64,000 bases of DNA from an uncultured Aquimarina sp. GTDB lineage: Bacteria > Bacteroidota > Bacteroidia > Flavobacteriales > Flavobacteriaceae. The notes under the pieces were generated by a model, which saw only the letters and a list, made by a program, of their open reading frames with translations, did no database searches and was not told the origin of the DNA. Both the position numbers and the translations under genes were made by a program. The stretch is taken from contig CANMWA010000008.1 in NCBI GenBank assembly GCA_947501475.1, forward strand, positions 186,001 through 250,000, written 5' to 3'. Below, piece by piece: positions 43,843-54,191 of this stretch; positions within the stretch are counted from its first letter, which is position 1; every line of letters starts with the position of its first letter.

Positions 43843-46014
43843 TTATAAATTGTTTTTAATGAAGTTTGTCATTTTGTTATATAGGTGTAATCGAGTGTTA
43901 CCACCATAGATTCCGTGATTTTTATCGGGATACACTGCCCAGTCAAAATCTTTATTGGCTTGTACCAATGCTTCAACCAATTGCATTGTATTTTGTACAT
44001 GCACATTATCATCTGCACTACCATGTACTAATAAAAATTTTCCTTTTAATCCTTTTACAAAATTAATAGGTGAATTATCGTCATATCCTTTTGCATTCTC
44101 TTGTGGAGTCATCAAATATCGTTCCGTATATATAGTATCATAATACCTCCAACTGGTAACTGGTGCCACTGCAATTGCCATTTTAAAGGTCTCGGGAGCT
44201 TTAAACAAACAGTTACTTGACATAAAACCTCCATAGCTCCATCCCCAAATACCAATTCGAGAGGCATCTATATATTGTAATGCTCCTAATTGCTTAGCTA
44301 CAGCAATCTGATCTTGTACTTCAAGATTTCCCAAATCGTTTTGAGTTGCCTTCTTAAATTTTGCTCCTTTTAGGCCAGTTCCTTTTCCATCTACACATAC
44401 TACGATATAACCTTGTTGTGCCAACATCATATACCAATAATCATTAGCTCTATGCCATGTGTTCTTTACTGATTGTGACCCTGGACCAGAATATTGATAC
44501 ATTAATAATGGATACTTCTTCTTAGGATTAAAATCTTTTGGTTTAATGGTCCACATATTTAATGTCTCACCATTGATATCTATCGTAGAAAATTCTTTTG
44601 ATCTTAGATCGTATTGTTTAAGTTTTTCTAGTAGGGTTTTATTATTTTTAAGTTCACGAATTACTTCTCCATTGGCACCTTTATTAAGGGTGTATTCAAA
44701 GGGTGTTGTTGCATTCGAGAAATAATTAATATATAGACTAAAATCAGCACTAAACTCTGCATCATTGGTTCCTTCTTTAGTACTTAATCTCTTTTTGTCT
44801 TTTCCATCTAACGTAATTGAATATATATCTCTATTGATATTACCATTTTCTACACCTTGGTAAAACACTTTTTTATTTTTGGTATCATATCCATAATACT
44901 GGGTAACTTCCCAAGTACCTTTGGTAACTTGATTGATTAATTTTCCGGCAGCATCATAGTGATAAATATGATTGTATCCATCTTTTTCGCTTGTCCAGAT
45001 AAAACTATTGTCTTCTAAAAAAGTAAGATTATCTGTAACATCTATATAGGCTTCATCTTTTTCGTTAAGTACAACTTTAGGAGCTTTGGTTTTGGCATTT
45101 ACAAAAATTAAATCCAGATTATTTTGGTGTCTGTTCATAACTTGTACACTCAAAATATCTGGATTAGTTGTCCATTTAATTCTTGGAATATAAAAATCTT
45201 TGTACTCTCCAAGTTTTACCTCATCTGAAGTCATTGCAGTAATATTTGCAACAAACAATGAGACTTTAGCATTCTTTTCTCCAGCTTTAGGGTATTTAAA
45301 AACGTCTTGTTTTTGATAGAGGTCTTTACCATATACATCCATAGAAAATTCTGGCACCTCTTTCTCGTCAAATCGCAAAAAAGCTATTTTATTACTATCG
45401 GCACTCCAATCAAAAGCTCTTACAAAAGCAAATTCTTCTTCATATACCCAATCGGTAATCCCGTTGATGATTTCATTTTTCTTACCATCATCTGTTAATT
45501 GAATTTCTTGCCCAGTTACAAAATTGAGCATAAATATATTGTTATCTAAAACATATGCTATTTTGTTGCCATCTGGTGATAGTAATGGGGATTGAATTTT
45601 TTTATCACTGACTTTAAAAACTCCTTTTGTAGGAACATCATAAATATGATAGATTCCTCTTTTTGAACGTCTATATATACTCTCGATTTCACTCGAAATC
45701 AAAATTCTATTTTCGTCTTTACTGAAAGCATATCCTTGAAATGAATCTAAGCCTTCTATTGAAGCCGAAGTAACTAATGTTTTGGCTTTTTCTCCTGTTT
45801 CATAATCATAGACTTCTATATTTGAAGCCCCAGTGGCTTTATCTTTTTCTAAAACAGAATACTGTGTTCCGTTTTTCATAGAATGTAAGGACTCAAATCC
45901 TTCTGTTGAAAATGCACCTCCCCAGATTTCTTCTAGAGTAAATGCCTTGTCCTGGGCATAGGTTACGACCCCAATAAATAATGTAATTCCAAAAAACAAT
46001 TTTGTGATCTTCAT
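43843..46014 (-). CDS. Dipeptidyl peptidase IV (S9 family), secreted
   Basis: This 723-residue protein has a signal peptide (MKITKLFFGITLFIGVVTYAQ). An eight-bladed beta-propeller (about residues 40-470) with the DWVYEEEFAF substrate-binding glutamate motif precedes an alpha/beta-hydrolase domain. The catalytic Ser is in GWSYGGFM (about 593), the Asp in HGSADDNVH, and the His in KNHGIYGG (about 700). DPP IV removes N-terminal X-Pro or X-Ala dipeptides. The products are taken up by the two POT carriers encoded next. Location is the periplasm or cell surface. Confidence 0.95.
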   Translation of the reverse strand: MKITKLFFGITLFIGVVTYAQDKAFTLEEIWGGAFSTEGFESLHSMKNGTQYSVLEKDKATGASNIEVYDYETGEKAKTLVTSASIEGLDSFQGYAFSKDENRILISSEIESIYRRSKRGIYHIYDVPTKGVFKVSDKKIQSPLLSPDGNKIAYVLDNNIFMLNFVTGQEIQLTDDGKKNEIINGITDWVYEEEFAFVRAFDWSADSNKIAFLRFDEKEVPEFSMDVYGKDLYQKQDVFKYPKAGEKNAKVSLFVANITAMTSDEVKLGEYKDFYIPRIKWTTNPDILSVQVMNRHQNNLDLIFVNAKTKAPKVVLNEKDEAYIDVTDNLTFLEDNSFIWTSEKDGYNHIYHYDAAGKLINQVTKGTWEVTQYYGYDTKNKKVFYQGVENGNINRDIYSITLDGKDKKRLSTKEGTNDAEFSADFSLYINYFSNATTPFEYTLNKGANGEVIRELKNNKTLLEKLKQYDLRSKEFSTIDINGETLNMWTIKPKDFNPKKKYPLLMYQYSGPGSQSVKNTWHRANDYWYMMLAQQGYIVVCVDGKGTGLKGAKFKKATQNDLGNLEVQDQIAVAKQLGALQYIDASRIGIWGWSYGGFMSSNCLFKAPETFKMAIAVAPVTSWRYYDTIYTERYLMTPQENAKGYDDNSPINFVKGLKGKFLLVHGSADDNVHVQNTMQLVEALVQANKDFDWAVYPDKNHGIYGGNTRLHLYNKMTNFIKNNL

Positions 46015-46263
46015 ATTATAATTTTAAAAATTGTTAACGCCAAGAATACTAAAAAATCCGTGAAAAATACAACAATTGCTGTTAAATACAATAAAATCAT
46101 AAGGTCTAAAACTATTTTTTTTAACATATTCATAAATAAAGCCATAATTCTCTGGTTTTCAGAAATTGTTAATTGTTAATTTTAGTTAATGCCAAATACG
46201 GTATGATTATGCATATCACAAAACAGAATAGTATCTTTGAGATTATTAATAATAAAACATATA

Positions 46264-47580
46264 ATGGCACCAGTAGTTTCAGGATTTTCTAAACTCTCTA
46301 AAACCGATAAAATTAAATGGCTAGCAGAGCATCATTTTAATAATGATCAAAATACCATTGATACTTTGGTAAATTATTGGAATTCTGATAATGGACTCCA
46401 ACAACTCCACGATGAATTCACAGAAAACACTATTTCTAATTATTATCTCCCTTTTTCTGTTGCCCCAAACTTTCTGATCAATGGTAAACGTTATACCTTA
46501 CCCATGACTATTGAAGAAAGTTCTGTGGTTGCTGCCGCTAGTAAAGCCGCTAAATTTTGGCAAACTCGTGGTGGATTTAAAGCAGAAGTACTATCAACAA
46601 CTAAAGTTGGCCAGGTACACTTTACATACACCGGAGATTTAAAAAAGCTACATCAATTCTTTACCAAAATTAAGCCTAGGTTATTTACATCGGTATCTTC
46701 TATTACTCAAAACATGGAGAAACGTGGTGGTGGCGTTAAAGATATTGAACTTAAAAACAAAACATCAGAGATCGATAATTACTACCAATTGCATTGTACT
46801 TTTGAAACCGTAGATGCAATGGGTGCTAATTTTATCAACTCCTGCCTTGAGCAGTTTGCAAAGACATTACAATTTGAGGCCAAAAAATATGATGATTTTT
46901 CTAACCATGAAAAAGAAATCGAAATCATCATGAGTATCCTTTCTAACTATGTCCCACAATGTTTAGTAAAAGCCTCTGTTACTTGCAAAGTAGAGGAATT
47001 ACCCAGCACATCGTTATTATCATCACATCTATATGCCAAAAAATTTATTAGAGCAGTTCGTATTGCAGAAGTAGAACCTTATCGAGCTGTAACCCACAAT
47101 AAAGGGATTATGAATGGCATTGATGCTGTTGTATTGGCAACAGGAAATGATTTTAGAGCTATTGAAGCCGGAGCGCATGCTTATGCTGCCAAAGATGGAA
47201 AATACAAAAGCCTTACTCATGCCGAGATTAAAGATAATCAGTTTATCTTTTCCATAGAAATTCCACTTGCATTAGGTACTGTCGGAGGTTTAACTTCTCT
47301 TCATCCTTTAGTAAAACTAGCCCTGCAACTTTTAGGCAAACCCGATGCCAAAAAATTAATGAAAATTACTGCTGTTGCTGGTTTAGCTCAAAATTTTGCA
47401 GCTATAAATTCATTGATTACAACCGGGATACAGCAAGGCCACATGAAAATGCATTTGATGAATATCCTAAACCAATTTAAAGCCACAAATACCGAAAAAG
47501 AACATCTTATAAAATATTTTAAAACAAATGCGGTTACTCATAGTGATGTGGTAACACAAATTGAGAAACTAAGAGCATAA
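46264..47580 (+). CDS. HMG-CoA reductase, class II
   Basis: This 438-residue reductase uses the Met at 46264 (MAPVVSGFSKLSKTDKIKWL). It converts HMG-CoA to mevalonate, the committed step of the mevalonate route to isoprenoids. The class II signatures are visible as ENTISNYYLPFSVAPNFLIN and LPMTIEESSVVAAASKAAKFW, with the catalytic Glu. The ATGNDFRAIEAGAHAYAAKDG segment holds the catalytic Lys and Asp, and GTVGGLTSLHP the cofactor contact. GHMKMH near the C-terminus provides the His. The GHMP kinase gene follows in the same direction. Confidence 0.94.
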   Translation: MAPVVSGFSKLSKTDKIKWLAEHHFNNDQNTIDTLVNYWNSDNGLQQLHDEFTENTISNYYLPFSVAPNFLINGKRYTLPMTIEESSVVAAASKAAKFWQTRGGFKAEVLSTTKVGQVHFTYTGDLKKLHQFFTKIKPRLFTSVSSITQNMEKRGGGVKDIELKNKTSEIDNYYQLHCTFETVDAMGANFINSCLEQFAKTLQFEAKKYDDFSNHEKEIEIIMSILSNYVPQCLVKASVTCKVEELPSTSLLSSHLYAKKFIRAVRIAEVEPYRAVTHNKGIMNGIDAVVLATGNDFRAIEAGAHAYAAKDGKYKSLTHAEIKDNQFIFSIEIPLALGTVGGLTSLHPLVKLALQLLGKPDAKKLMKITAVAGLAQNFAAINSLITTGIQQGHMKMHLMNILNQFKATNTEKEHLIKYFKTNAVTHSDVVTQIEKLRA

Positions 47581-47650
47581 TAAACCCGTATGTATTAGAG
47601 TTTTTTAATGATCCAGATTATAAATACCTTCAAAAATAGCTAACAAACAC

Positions 47651-48580
47651 ATGAAAAAATCCTTTTACAGCCATGGTAAATTATTAATTACTGCAGAGTA
47701 TCTGGTATTAGATAGTGTAGAAGCTTTGGCTATCCCTACCAAAAAAGGACAATGGTTATTTATAGAAGAAAAGGATCCAAATCATCAGATAAGCTGGAAA
47801 AGCTTTGATGAAAACGGCAATTGCTGGTTTGAGTTAAACCTTGCAATAGAAAACAATATTTTTAGACAAGCAAATGATAAAATCGACGAAAACCCTATAA
47901 CCAATACCTTAATCAATATTCTAAACGCTGCAAAAGAGTTAAATCCCGATTTCCTAACTTCAGAAAAAGGATACGATGTCGAAACCCGATTAGAATTTCA
48001 TCGTGAATGGGGTCTAGGATCTTCTTCAACACTTATTAATAATATTGCCCAGTGGGCAAAAGTAGATGCTTTTTTACTGTTAGAAAAAAGCTTTGGAGGT
48101 AGTGGATATGATATTGCATGTACACAGCATGATTTGCCTATATTATATAAACGCACCGAAGGAAAACCGATTGTTAAAGAAATAGATTTTTATCCTCCTT
48201 TTAAGGAGCATTTATTTTTTGTATATCTAAATCAAAAGCAAGATAGTAAAGCATCTATTAAACAATATCAATCACTGCCACTAAAAGATTTTGATAAAGC
48301 CGAAACCGCAATTAACGAAATTACTTCTAAAATACTAGATTGCACTACCCTTACTGAGTTTAATATACTCCTTGATCGACACGAAGAAATTATCTCTAAC
48401 ATCATTAAAACACCAACTGTAAAATCAAGATTATTCTCGGATTACCCAGGAGGTATTAAAAGCCTTGGTGGCTGGGGTGGAGATTTTGTCCTTGTAACGG
48501 GAACTTTATCTGAAATGAACTATTTTAAAGAAAAAAGGTATTCAACTATTATCCCGTATTCTGAAATGATACTTGGATAG
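47651..48580 (+). CDS. GYDIA-family GHMP kinase
   Basis: This 309-residue protein of the GHMP kinase superfamily starts with SHGKLLITAEYLVLDSVEAL. The ATP-binding motif is GLGSSSTLINN. The sequence GGSGYDIACTQHD is the pattern that gives the family its name in Bacteroidota. The C-terminal GHMP motif is SLGGWGGDFVLVTG. It is likely a mevalonate-pathway kinase, supported by the HMG-CoA reductase gene 70 bp upstream, but which phosphorylation it performs is not clear from the sequence. Confidence 0.88.
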   Translation: MKKSFYSHGKLLITAEYLVLDSVEALAIPTKKGQWLFIEEKDPNHQISWKSFDENGNCWFELNLAIENNIFRQANDKIDENPITNTLINILNAAKELNPDFLTSEKGYDVETRLEFHREWGLGSSSTLINNIAQWAKVDAFLLLEKSFGGSGYDIACTQHDLPILYKRTEGKPIVKEIDFYPPFKEHLFFVYLNQKQDSKASIKQYQSLPLKDFDKAETAINEITSKILDCTTLTEFNILLDRHEEIISNIIKTPTVKSRLFSDYPGGIKSLGGWGGDFVLVTGTLSEMNYFKEKRYSTIIPYSEMILG

Positions 48581-48587
48581 GAAAATA

Positions 48588-48617
48588 AAAACCTCAGCTT
48601 TTAAAAACTGAGGTTTC
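48588..48617. terminator. Bidirectional terminator between kinase and odhB
   Basis: AAACCTCAG at 48589-48597 pairs with CTGAGGTTT at 48608-48616; the loop CTTTTAAAAA may pair further. A-rich and T-rich flanks serve both convergent genes. Confidence 0.75.
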
Positions 48618-48637
48618 ATTATATAAGTATACAATTA

Positions 48638-49858
48638 TTACATTTCTAAAGCCTTCATTACATTATTATCCATCAGTAATTCTTCAGGATTTTCTAATGC
48701 TTCTTTTACTGCTACCAAGAATCCTACAGACTCTTTACCATCAATGATTCTATGATCGTATGATAATGCCACATACATAATCGGTGCTATCACGATCTGA
48801 CCATCTCTTACGATAGGACGCTCTACGATATTGTGCATTCCTAAAATTGCGCTCTGTGGTGGATTGATGATTGGTGTAGATAACATACTGCCAAAAACAC
48901 CTCCGTTTGTAATTGTAAAGGTTCCTCCTGTCATTTCATCAACAGTAATCTGTCCTTCTCTTGCTCTTATCGCTAATCGTTTTACTTCAGACTCTACGCC
49001 TCTAAAACTTAAGTTTTCTGCATTTCTAATTACAGGAACCATTAATCCTTTAGGGCCAGAAACCGCGATACTGATATCCTGAAAATCGTAGGATACCATA
49101 TAATCTCCATCAACCATTGAGTTTACCGCAGGGTATTGCTGTAAAGCTCTAACACATGCCAGTGTAAAAAATGACATAAACCCTAAGCTTACTCCATGCT
49201 TGCTTTTAAAATTTTCTTTATGCTGACTACGAAGATCAAAAATCGGCTGCATATCTACTTCATTAAAAGTAGTAAGCATTGCCGTTTCATTTTTAACTGA
49301 AACCAAACGTTCTGCTACCTTACGACGAAGCATTGATAGTTTTTTACGACTCTCTCCTCTACCTCCAAGCCCAGGAGTTCCTAAAGATGGTTTAGCATCT
49401 ACAGCATCTGCTTTAGTGATTCTACCATCTCGACCTGTACCTTTTACCTGAGAAGCATCCATACCTTTTTCGGCAAGTACTTTTTTTGCTGCAGGAGATG
49501 CTGTTCCTGTTGCATACGTTTCAGTTTTTGCAGGCGTTACCGAAGCAGTTGGTTTTTTCTCTTCAACTTTTGGGGTCTCTGCAACTGCTGCTGGTTTTGA
49601 ATCTCCTCCTGCTGGTTTAGCGGCATCAGTATCGATAAGGCAAACCACTTGCCCTACTTCAACGGCATCGCCTTCTTCTGCCATTAATGTAATAATTCCG
49701 CTTGCTTCAGCTGGCAACTCTAAGGTTGCTTTATCACTATCAACTTCTGCAATTGCCTGATCTTTTTCAACATAATCACCAGTCTCAACAAGCCATTGAG
49801 CTATTTCTACTTCTGTAATAGATTCTCCCGGTGATGGGACTTTCATTTCTAAAGCCAT
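48638..49858 (-). CDS. odhB: 2-oxoglutarate dehydrogenase E2, dihydrolipoyl succinyltransferase
   Basis: This 406-residue E2 subunit has an N-terminal lipoyl domain with the lipoylated Lys in [14 protein letters not shown]. An Ala/Pro/Lys-rich linker, a peripheral subunit-binding domain ([20 protein letters not shown] to VDAKPSL) and the catalytic acyltransferase domain follow. The active site is in [11 protein letters not shown]. It transfers succinyl groups to CoA in the TCA cycle. The gene lies downstream of the E1 gene on the same strand, with a 65-bp gap. Confidence 0.96.
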   Translation of the reverse strand: MALEMKVPSPGESITEVEIAQWLVETGDYVEKDQAIAEVDSDKATLELPAEASGIITLMAEEGDAVEVGQVVCLIDTDAAKPAGGDSKPAAVAETPKVEEKKPTASVTPAKTETYATGTASPAAKKVLAEKGMDASQVKGTGRDGRITKADAVDAKPSLGTPGLGGRGESRKKLSMLRRKVAERLVSVKNETAMLTTFNEVDMQPIFDLRSQHKENFKSKHGVSLGFMSFFTLACVRALQQYPAVNSMVDGDYMVSYDFQDISIAVSGPKGLMVPVIRNAENLSFRGVESEVKRLAIRAREGQITVDEMTGGTFTITNGGVFGSMLSTPIINPPQSAILGMHNIVERPIVRDGQIVIAPIMYVALSYDHRIIDGKESVGFLVAVKEALENPEELLMDNNVMKALEM

Positions 49859-49923
49859 AATTTTGAATTTATCCTTTGTACAATTTCCTTTGGAAATCCT
49901 TTAACTATAGTTACTTATTAAAT

Positions 49924-52698
49924 TTATCTTTTCTGATTATCCTTTGTTTTATCAAACACATAATCGATTACTCCTTGATGTCTTCGCTTGGATCTTGTTG
50001 CAGAACCAGCTGCCGGTGCACCATAAGGTCTTCTACTTGCAAATCTAAATGTTCTTGCTGTATCATAATTCATTAGCATATGTCCCAAAGCTCCCATATT
50101 ACGAGGTTCTTCTTGTGCCCAAACGACATCTTTTGCTTTATATTTCTTAATCAAGGTATCCATTTCTGCCGCTGGAAGAGGGAATAACTGTTCTACTCTA
50201 ACTAGTGCTACATCTTTTCTACCTAACTTCTCTTTTTCTTCTAATAAATCATAGTAGAATTTACCGGTACAGAACACTAATGATTTTACATCTTTCGTTT
50301 TTACGTCTGCATCATCTATTAATGTTTGAAAACTTCCATTAGCAAATTCATCTACCGACGAAACTGCTTTAGGGTGACGTAATAAACTCTTAGGTGTAAA
50401 TACAATTAAAGGTTTACGGTATTTAGCCTTTAATTGTCTACGTAACAAATGAAACATATTTGCAGGTGTAGTTACATCTGCGACAAACATATTATCTTTA
50501 GCACAAAGCTGTAAATATCGCTCCATACGGCCAGAAGAATGTTCTGCCCCTTGCCCTTCGTAACCATGAGGTAATAGCATCACTAAACCATTTTGTAGTT
50601 TCCACTTATCTTCTGCAGAAGAAATATATTGATCGATCATGATTTGCGCTCCATTACTAAAATCCCCGAATTGCGCTTCCCAAATCATCAATGTATCTGG
50701 ACTTGCCATGGCATACCCATAGTCAAAACCTACTACTCCATATTCTGAAAGCAAGGAGTTATAGATATAAAAATCTCCCTGATCACCATTAAGATTATTT
50801 AATAAAACAACTTCTTCTTCGCTATCTTCAACCTTAACAACGGCATGTCTATGAGAAAACGTTCCTCTTTCTACATCCTGCCCGCTCATTCTCACATCAT
50901 AGCCTTCTTTCAACAAAGAACCATACGCTAATAATTCTCCCATTGCCCAATCTAATTGATCATTCTCAAAAAACATTTTATGTCTTTGATCAATTAATCG
51001 TTCTATTTTTCTAAGGAACTTTTTATCAGACGGAAGTTTAGTAATTACTTCGGCTATTTCAGTCAATTTATCTTTATCATATGTGGTGTCAACCACATCC
51101 ATCATTTCAACTTCTTGAACTCTTTCATAACCTACCCATTCATCATGCATAAACGGAGTGATTATCGTTTTTTCTTGCTTACGAGAATCTTCTAATTCTT
51201 CTTCAAGCGAAGCTTTGTATTCTTTTTCAAGTTTAGACACATATTCTGCATCAATAATACCCTCAAAAATTAATTTTTCAGCATAGATATCTCTTGGGTT
51301 TTTATGTTTTGCAATTGCCTTATATAATTTAGGTTGTGTAAAACGTGGTTCATCACCTTCATTATGCCCGTACTTACGATATCCCAATAGGTCAATAAAA
51401 ACATCTCGCTTAAATGTCATTCTAAAGTCTAGTGCAAAATTAACGGCATGTACTACGGCTTCGGCATCATCTGCATTAACATGCAATACTGGAGATAAGG
51501 TTACTTTTCCTACATCGGTACAATAGGTAGATGATCTGGCATCTAGATAATTAGTAGTAAACCCTATCTGGTTATTCACTACGATATGCATAGTCCCTCC
51601 TGTTTTATATCCATCTAGATTAGCCATTTGCACAATCTCATAGACTAGTCCCTGACCTGCAACAGCAGCATCTCCATGCACAACAATCGGCAGAACTGCA
51701 GATGTGTTTTCTTGGTAATGACGATCTTGTTTTGCCCTAGCGATTCCTTCTACTACAGCTCCTACAGTTTCTAAATGTGAAGGGTTGGGAGCTATATTCA
51801 TATTTATAGCTTTACCAGAATCGGTTTCTCGTTTTGAAGTCCATCCTAAATGGTACTTTACATCTCCATCAAAAACAGCTTCTTCATAATCTTTACCGTC
51901 AAACTCACTAAAAATATCTTTGGGACTCTTTCCAAAAATATTAGTAAGTGTACTGAGTCGTCCACGATGTGCCATCCCCATTACAAACTCTTTTACTCCT
52001 AAATCTGCAGCTTTTTCTACTAATGCATCTAGTGCAGGAATAAGAGATTCTCCTCCTTCGAGTGAAAAACGCTTTTGCCCGACATATTTGGTATGTAAAA
52101 AACTTTCAAACGAAACTGCTTGGTTGAGTTTTTTAAGAATGTGTTTCTTTTGGTCGGCAGAAAACTTGGTTCTATTGGTATTAAAATTAACTCTAGATTG
52201 AATCCATTCGCGTTCTTCTGGATTACGAATGTACATATATTCTATCCCGATCGAATCACAATAGATCTGCTCCAGATGAACAACAATATTACTCAGCGTA
52301 TTAGGACCAATCCCGATAATCTCTCCTGCGTTAAAAACAGTATTGAGATCTGCTTGGCTTAATCCAAAATTCTCTAAGGCTAACGTGGGTGTATATTTTC
52401 TTCGATCTCTTACTGGATTGGTTTTCGTAAATAAATGACCTCTTGTTCTATACGCATCTATTAGTCGAACTACCTGAAACTCTTTCTGAACACTCTCGGG
52501 TACTGTTGTAGTTCCTCCTGATTCTTTGTCGACATAAATGGTTTCTCCAGAACCATTGGCATTTTCTAAACCAAAATCAAATCCTTGAAAAAAAGCCCTC
52601 CAACTAGGTTCTACGCTATCAGGGTTTTGTAAGTATTGATCATATAAATCTGCAAAAAATGCGGTATGAGCCGCATTCAAAAATGAATATTTATCCAT
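49924..52698 (-). CDS. sucA: 2-oxoglutarate dehydrogenase E1 component
   Basis: This 924-residue thiamine diphosphate-dependent decarboxylase begins with the typical FLNAAHTAFFADLYDQYLQN E2-binding arm. The thiamine diphosphate site contains the GMAHRGRLSTLTNIFGKSP and HGDAAVAGQGLVYE segments. GHNEGDEPRFTQP marks the family, and the C-terminal transketolase-like domain is complete (LPHGYEGQGAEHSSGRMER). It catalyses the first step of the 2-oxoglutarate dehydrogenase complex and is encoded just upstream of the E2 gene. Confidence 0.97.
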   Translation of the reverse strand: MDKYSFLNAAHTAFFADLYDQYLQNPDSVEPSWRAFFQGFDFGLENANGSGETIYVDKESGGTTTVPESVQKEFQVVRLIDAYRTRGHLFTKTNPVRDRRKYTPTLALENFGLSQADLNTVFNAGEIIGIGPNTLSNIVVHLEQIYCDSIGIEYMYIRNPEEREWIQSRVNFNTNRTKFSADQKKHILKKLNQAVSFESFLHTKYVGQKRFSLEGGESLIPALDALVEKAADLGVKEFVMGMAHRGRLSTLTNIFGKSPKDIFSEFDGKDYEEAVFDGDVKYHLGWTSKRETDSGKAINMNIAPNPSHLETVGAVVEGIARAKQDRHYQENTSAVLPIVVHGDAAVAGQGLVYEIVQMANLDGYKTGGTMHIVVNNQIGFTTNYLDARSSTYCTDVGKVTLSPVLHVNADDAEAVVHAVNFALDFRMTFKRDVFIDLLGYRKYGHNEGDEPRFTQPKLYKAIAKHKNPRDIYAEKLIFEGIIDAEYVSKLEKEYKASLEEELEDSRKQEKTIITPFMHDEWVGYERVQEVEMMDVVDTTYDKDKLTEIAEVITKLPSDKKFLRKIERLIDQRHKMFFENDQLDWAMGELLAYGSLLKEGYDVRMSGQDVERGTFSHRHAVVKVEDSEEEVVLLNNLNGDQGDFYIYNSLLSEYGVVGFDYGYAMASPDTLMIWEAQFGDFSNGAQIMIDQYISSAEDKWKLQNGLVMLLPHGYEGQGAEHSSGRMERYLQLCAKDNMFVADVTTPANMFHLLRRQLKAKYRKPLIVFTPKSLLRHPKAVSSVDEFANGSFQTLIDDADVKTKDVKSLVFCTGKFYYDLLEEKEKLGRKDVALVRVEQLFPLPAAEMDTLIKKYKAKDVVWAQEEPRNMGALGHMLMNYDTARTFRFASRRPYGAPAAGSATRSKRRHQGVIDYVFDKTKDNQKR

Positions 52699-52810
52699 AT
52701 GTAAGTACTCAATTGTCTTTTTTATGACAAAACGCTACAAAAATACAACAATTACAATTTATTGACCATTGAAATATCTATATTTATACAACATTTTTTG
52801 AAATTTAACG

Positions 52811-53335
52811 ATGAAAGTATATACTCTTCAAAAATTTAAAGCTTTTACTTTAGTTTCAATTATTGTGTTTTCCTTACAAATTAGTTATTCACAAAATGAT
52901 GATTTTTGGTCTAAAGTAAGTTTTGGTGGCAATCTTGGAATAGGTTTTAATAATGACACTTTTAGTGGAGTACTAGAACCGATGGCAATCTATAATTTTA
53001 ACGATCAGTTTGCCTTAGGTACCGGAATTAGTTTTGGATACACAGAAGCTAATAATTTTACAGCTACAAATTATGGCGCAAGTATCCTTACTTTTTATAG
53101 CCCCATACGTGAAATCCGTTTATCTGCTGAGTTTCAAGAAATGGGAGTTTCTAGAACTTTTGAAATTGAAAATGCCGCAGACATAAAAGAAGATTATTGG
53201 TACCCTGCACTATTTCTTGGTGGTGGGTATCGTATAGGTAATATAAGTCTGGGTATTCGTTATGATATTCTTTATGACGACGATAAAAGTATTTATGGTA
53301 GCGCTTATATCCCTTTTGTAGGGGTGTTTTTCTGA
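52811..53335 (+). CDS. Small outer-membrane beta-barrel protein
   Basis: This 174-residue protein has a signal peptide (ending ISYSQ) and about eight amphipathic strands. It ends in an aromatic residue after YIPFVGVFF, as in outer-membrane barrels of the OmpA/OprF-like porin type. No specific function can be given. It is divergent from sucA and stands alone. Confidence 0.8.
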   Translation: MKVYTLQKFKAFTLVSIIVFSLQISYSQNDDFWSKVSFGGNLGIGFNNDTFSGVLEPMAIYNFNDQFALGTGISFGYTEANNFTATNYGASILTFYSPIREIRLSAEFQEMGVSRTFEIENAADIKEDYWYPALFLGGGYRIGNISLGIRYDILYDDDKSIYGSAYIPFVGVFF

Positions 53336-53455
53336 AAACTATTCTATTTCAAATCAAAAATCAGATGCGGTAAAACCATATTAAAAACAGGTGAAAACAT
53401 CTGTTTTTTAATTTTTTTCGTATATTTAAACTCATCTTACCCAAATACTTATGTC

Positions 53456-53812
53456 ATGAAATTTTTAATGATACTGATCCTTTGTGGTTTTATTACTGCA
53501 TGTTCAGGAACTAAAACGGCCACTACCTCCAAACCAAAAACGCACAGTAACAATCCAAAGACAAACAGTTTAAAAAATGCTCCTGTGGGTAAAATTGATA
53601 CTTCTGAAACCACTTCAAAGAAAGCTGCAGAAATTATCGAAAAGTATACGAAATATGCTCTTAAAGATATTGCACGATCACAAATTATAAAAACAAAAAA
53701 TGGATATTGGTGGAAATTTTCGAATGTGAGATACGGTCAAAAATTTATAGTAACTACAGATTCTAATTTTAATAACGTACAAATTAAAAAACAAATTAAA
53801 AAAAAGACATAA
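53456..53812 (+). CDS. Hypothetical lipoprotein
   Basis: This 118-residue protein has a lipoprotein signal ending in GFITAC, a Thr/Lys/Asn-rich linker to about residue 50, and a small C-terminal domain (KYTKYALKDIARSQIIKTKN). No family is recognised. The lipid anchor suggests attachment to the inner leaflet of the outer membrane. It stands between the barrel gene and the convergent prenyl synthase pair. Confidence 0.7.
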   Translation: MKFLMILILCGFITACSGTKTATTSKPKTHSNNPKTNSLKNAPVGKIDTSETTSKKAAEIIEKYTKYALKDIARSQIIKTKNGYWWKFSNVRYGQKFIVTTDSNFNNVQIKKQIKKKT

Positions 53813-53822
53813 TCTAGTACTA

Positions 53823-54191
53823 TCAAGAATTCATACTATTATTGCGAAACCAAACCTTTTTCCATTCTCTTTTTAAAATTAAATATGCTGCATGATTGGC
53901 AATTTCATTTATATTTTCAGAGTTAAAATTTCGCATCTCGGCTTCAGAAACATCAACTGCATATAATAAATTCAGATACTGGTCGAAAGCATTTTTCAGC
54001 TTATCTAAAAGTAAATTTGTTAATTCTATAATAAGATCATCGGGCAGTATTTCCTTAGCAATTACACCATCTGTAATACCAGCTCGAATTATGTCTTTTT
54101 GAAGTTGTGCCAACACTTGGGGATATAGATTAAATGTAGCAACTTCACTAAGAAGTTCTTTAAAAAAAGCTATATTTTGATGATCAGACAC
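53823..54191 (-). CDS. Hypothetical protein in the prenyl synthase operon
   Basis: This 122-residue all-helical protein (FFKELLSEVATFNLYPQVLA start) has no signal peptide and no family that I recognise. It overlaps the end of the polyprenyl synthetase gene by 8 bp, so it is translated from the same message. A helper role in isoprenoid metabolism is possible but is only inferred from this linkage. Confidence 0.65.
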   Translation of the reverse strand: MSDHQNIAFFKELLSEVATFNLYPQVLAQLQKDIIRAGITDGVIAKEILPDDLIIELTNLLLDKLKNAFDQYLNLLYAVDVSEAEMRNFNSENINEIANHAAYLILKREWKKVWFRNNSMNS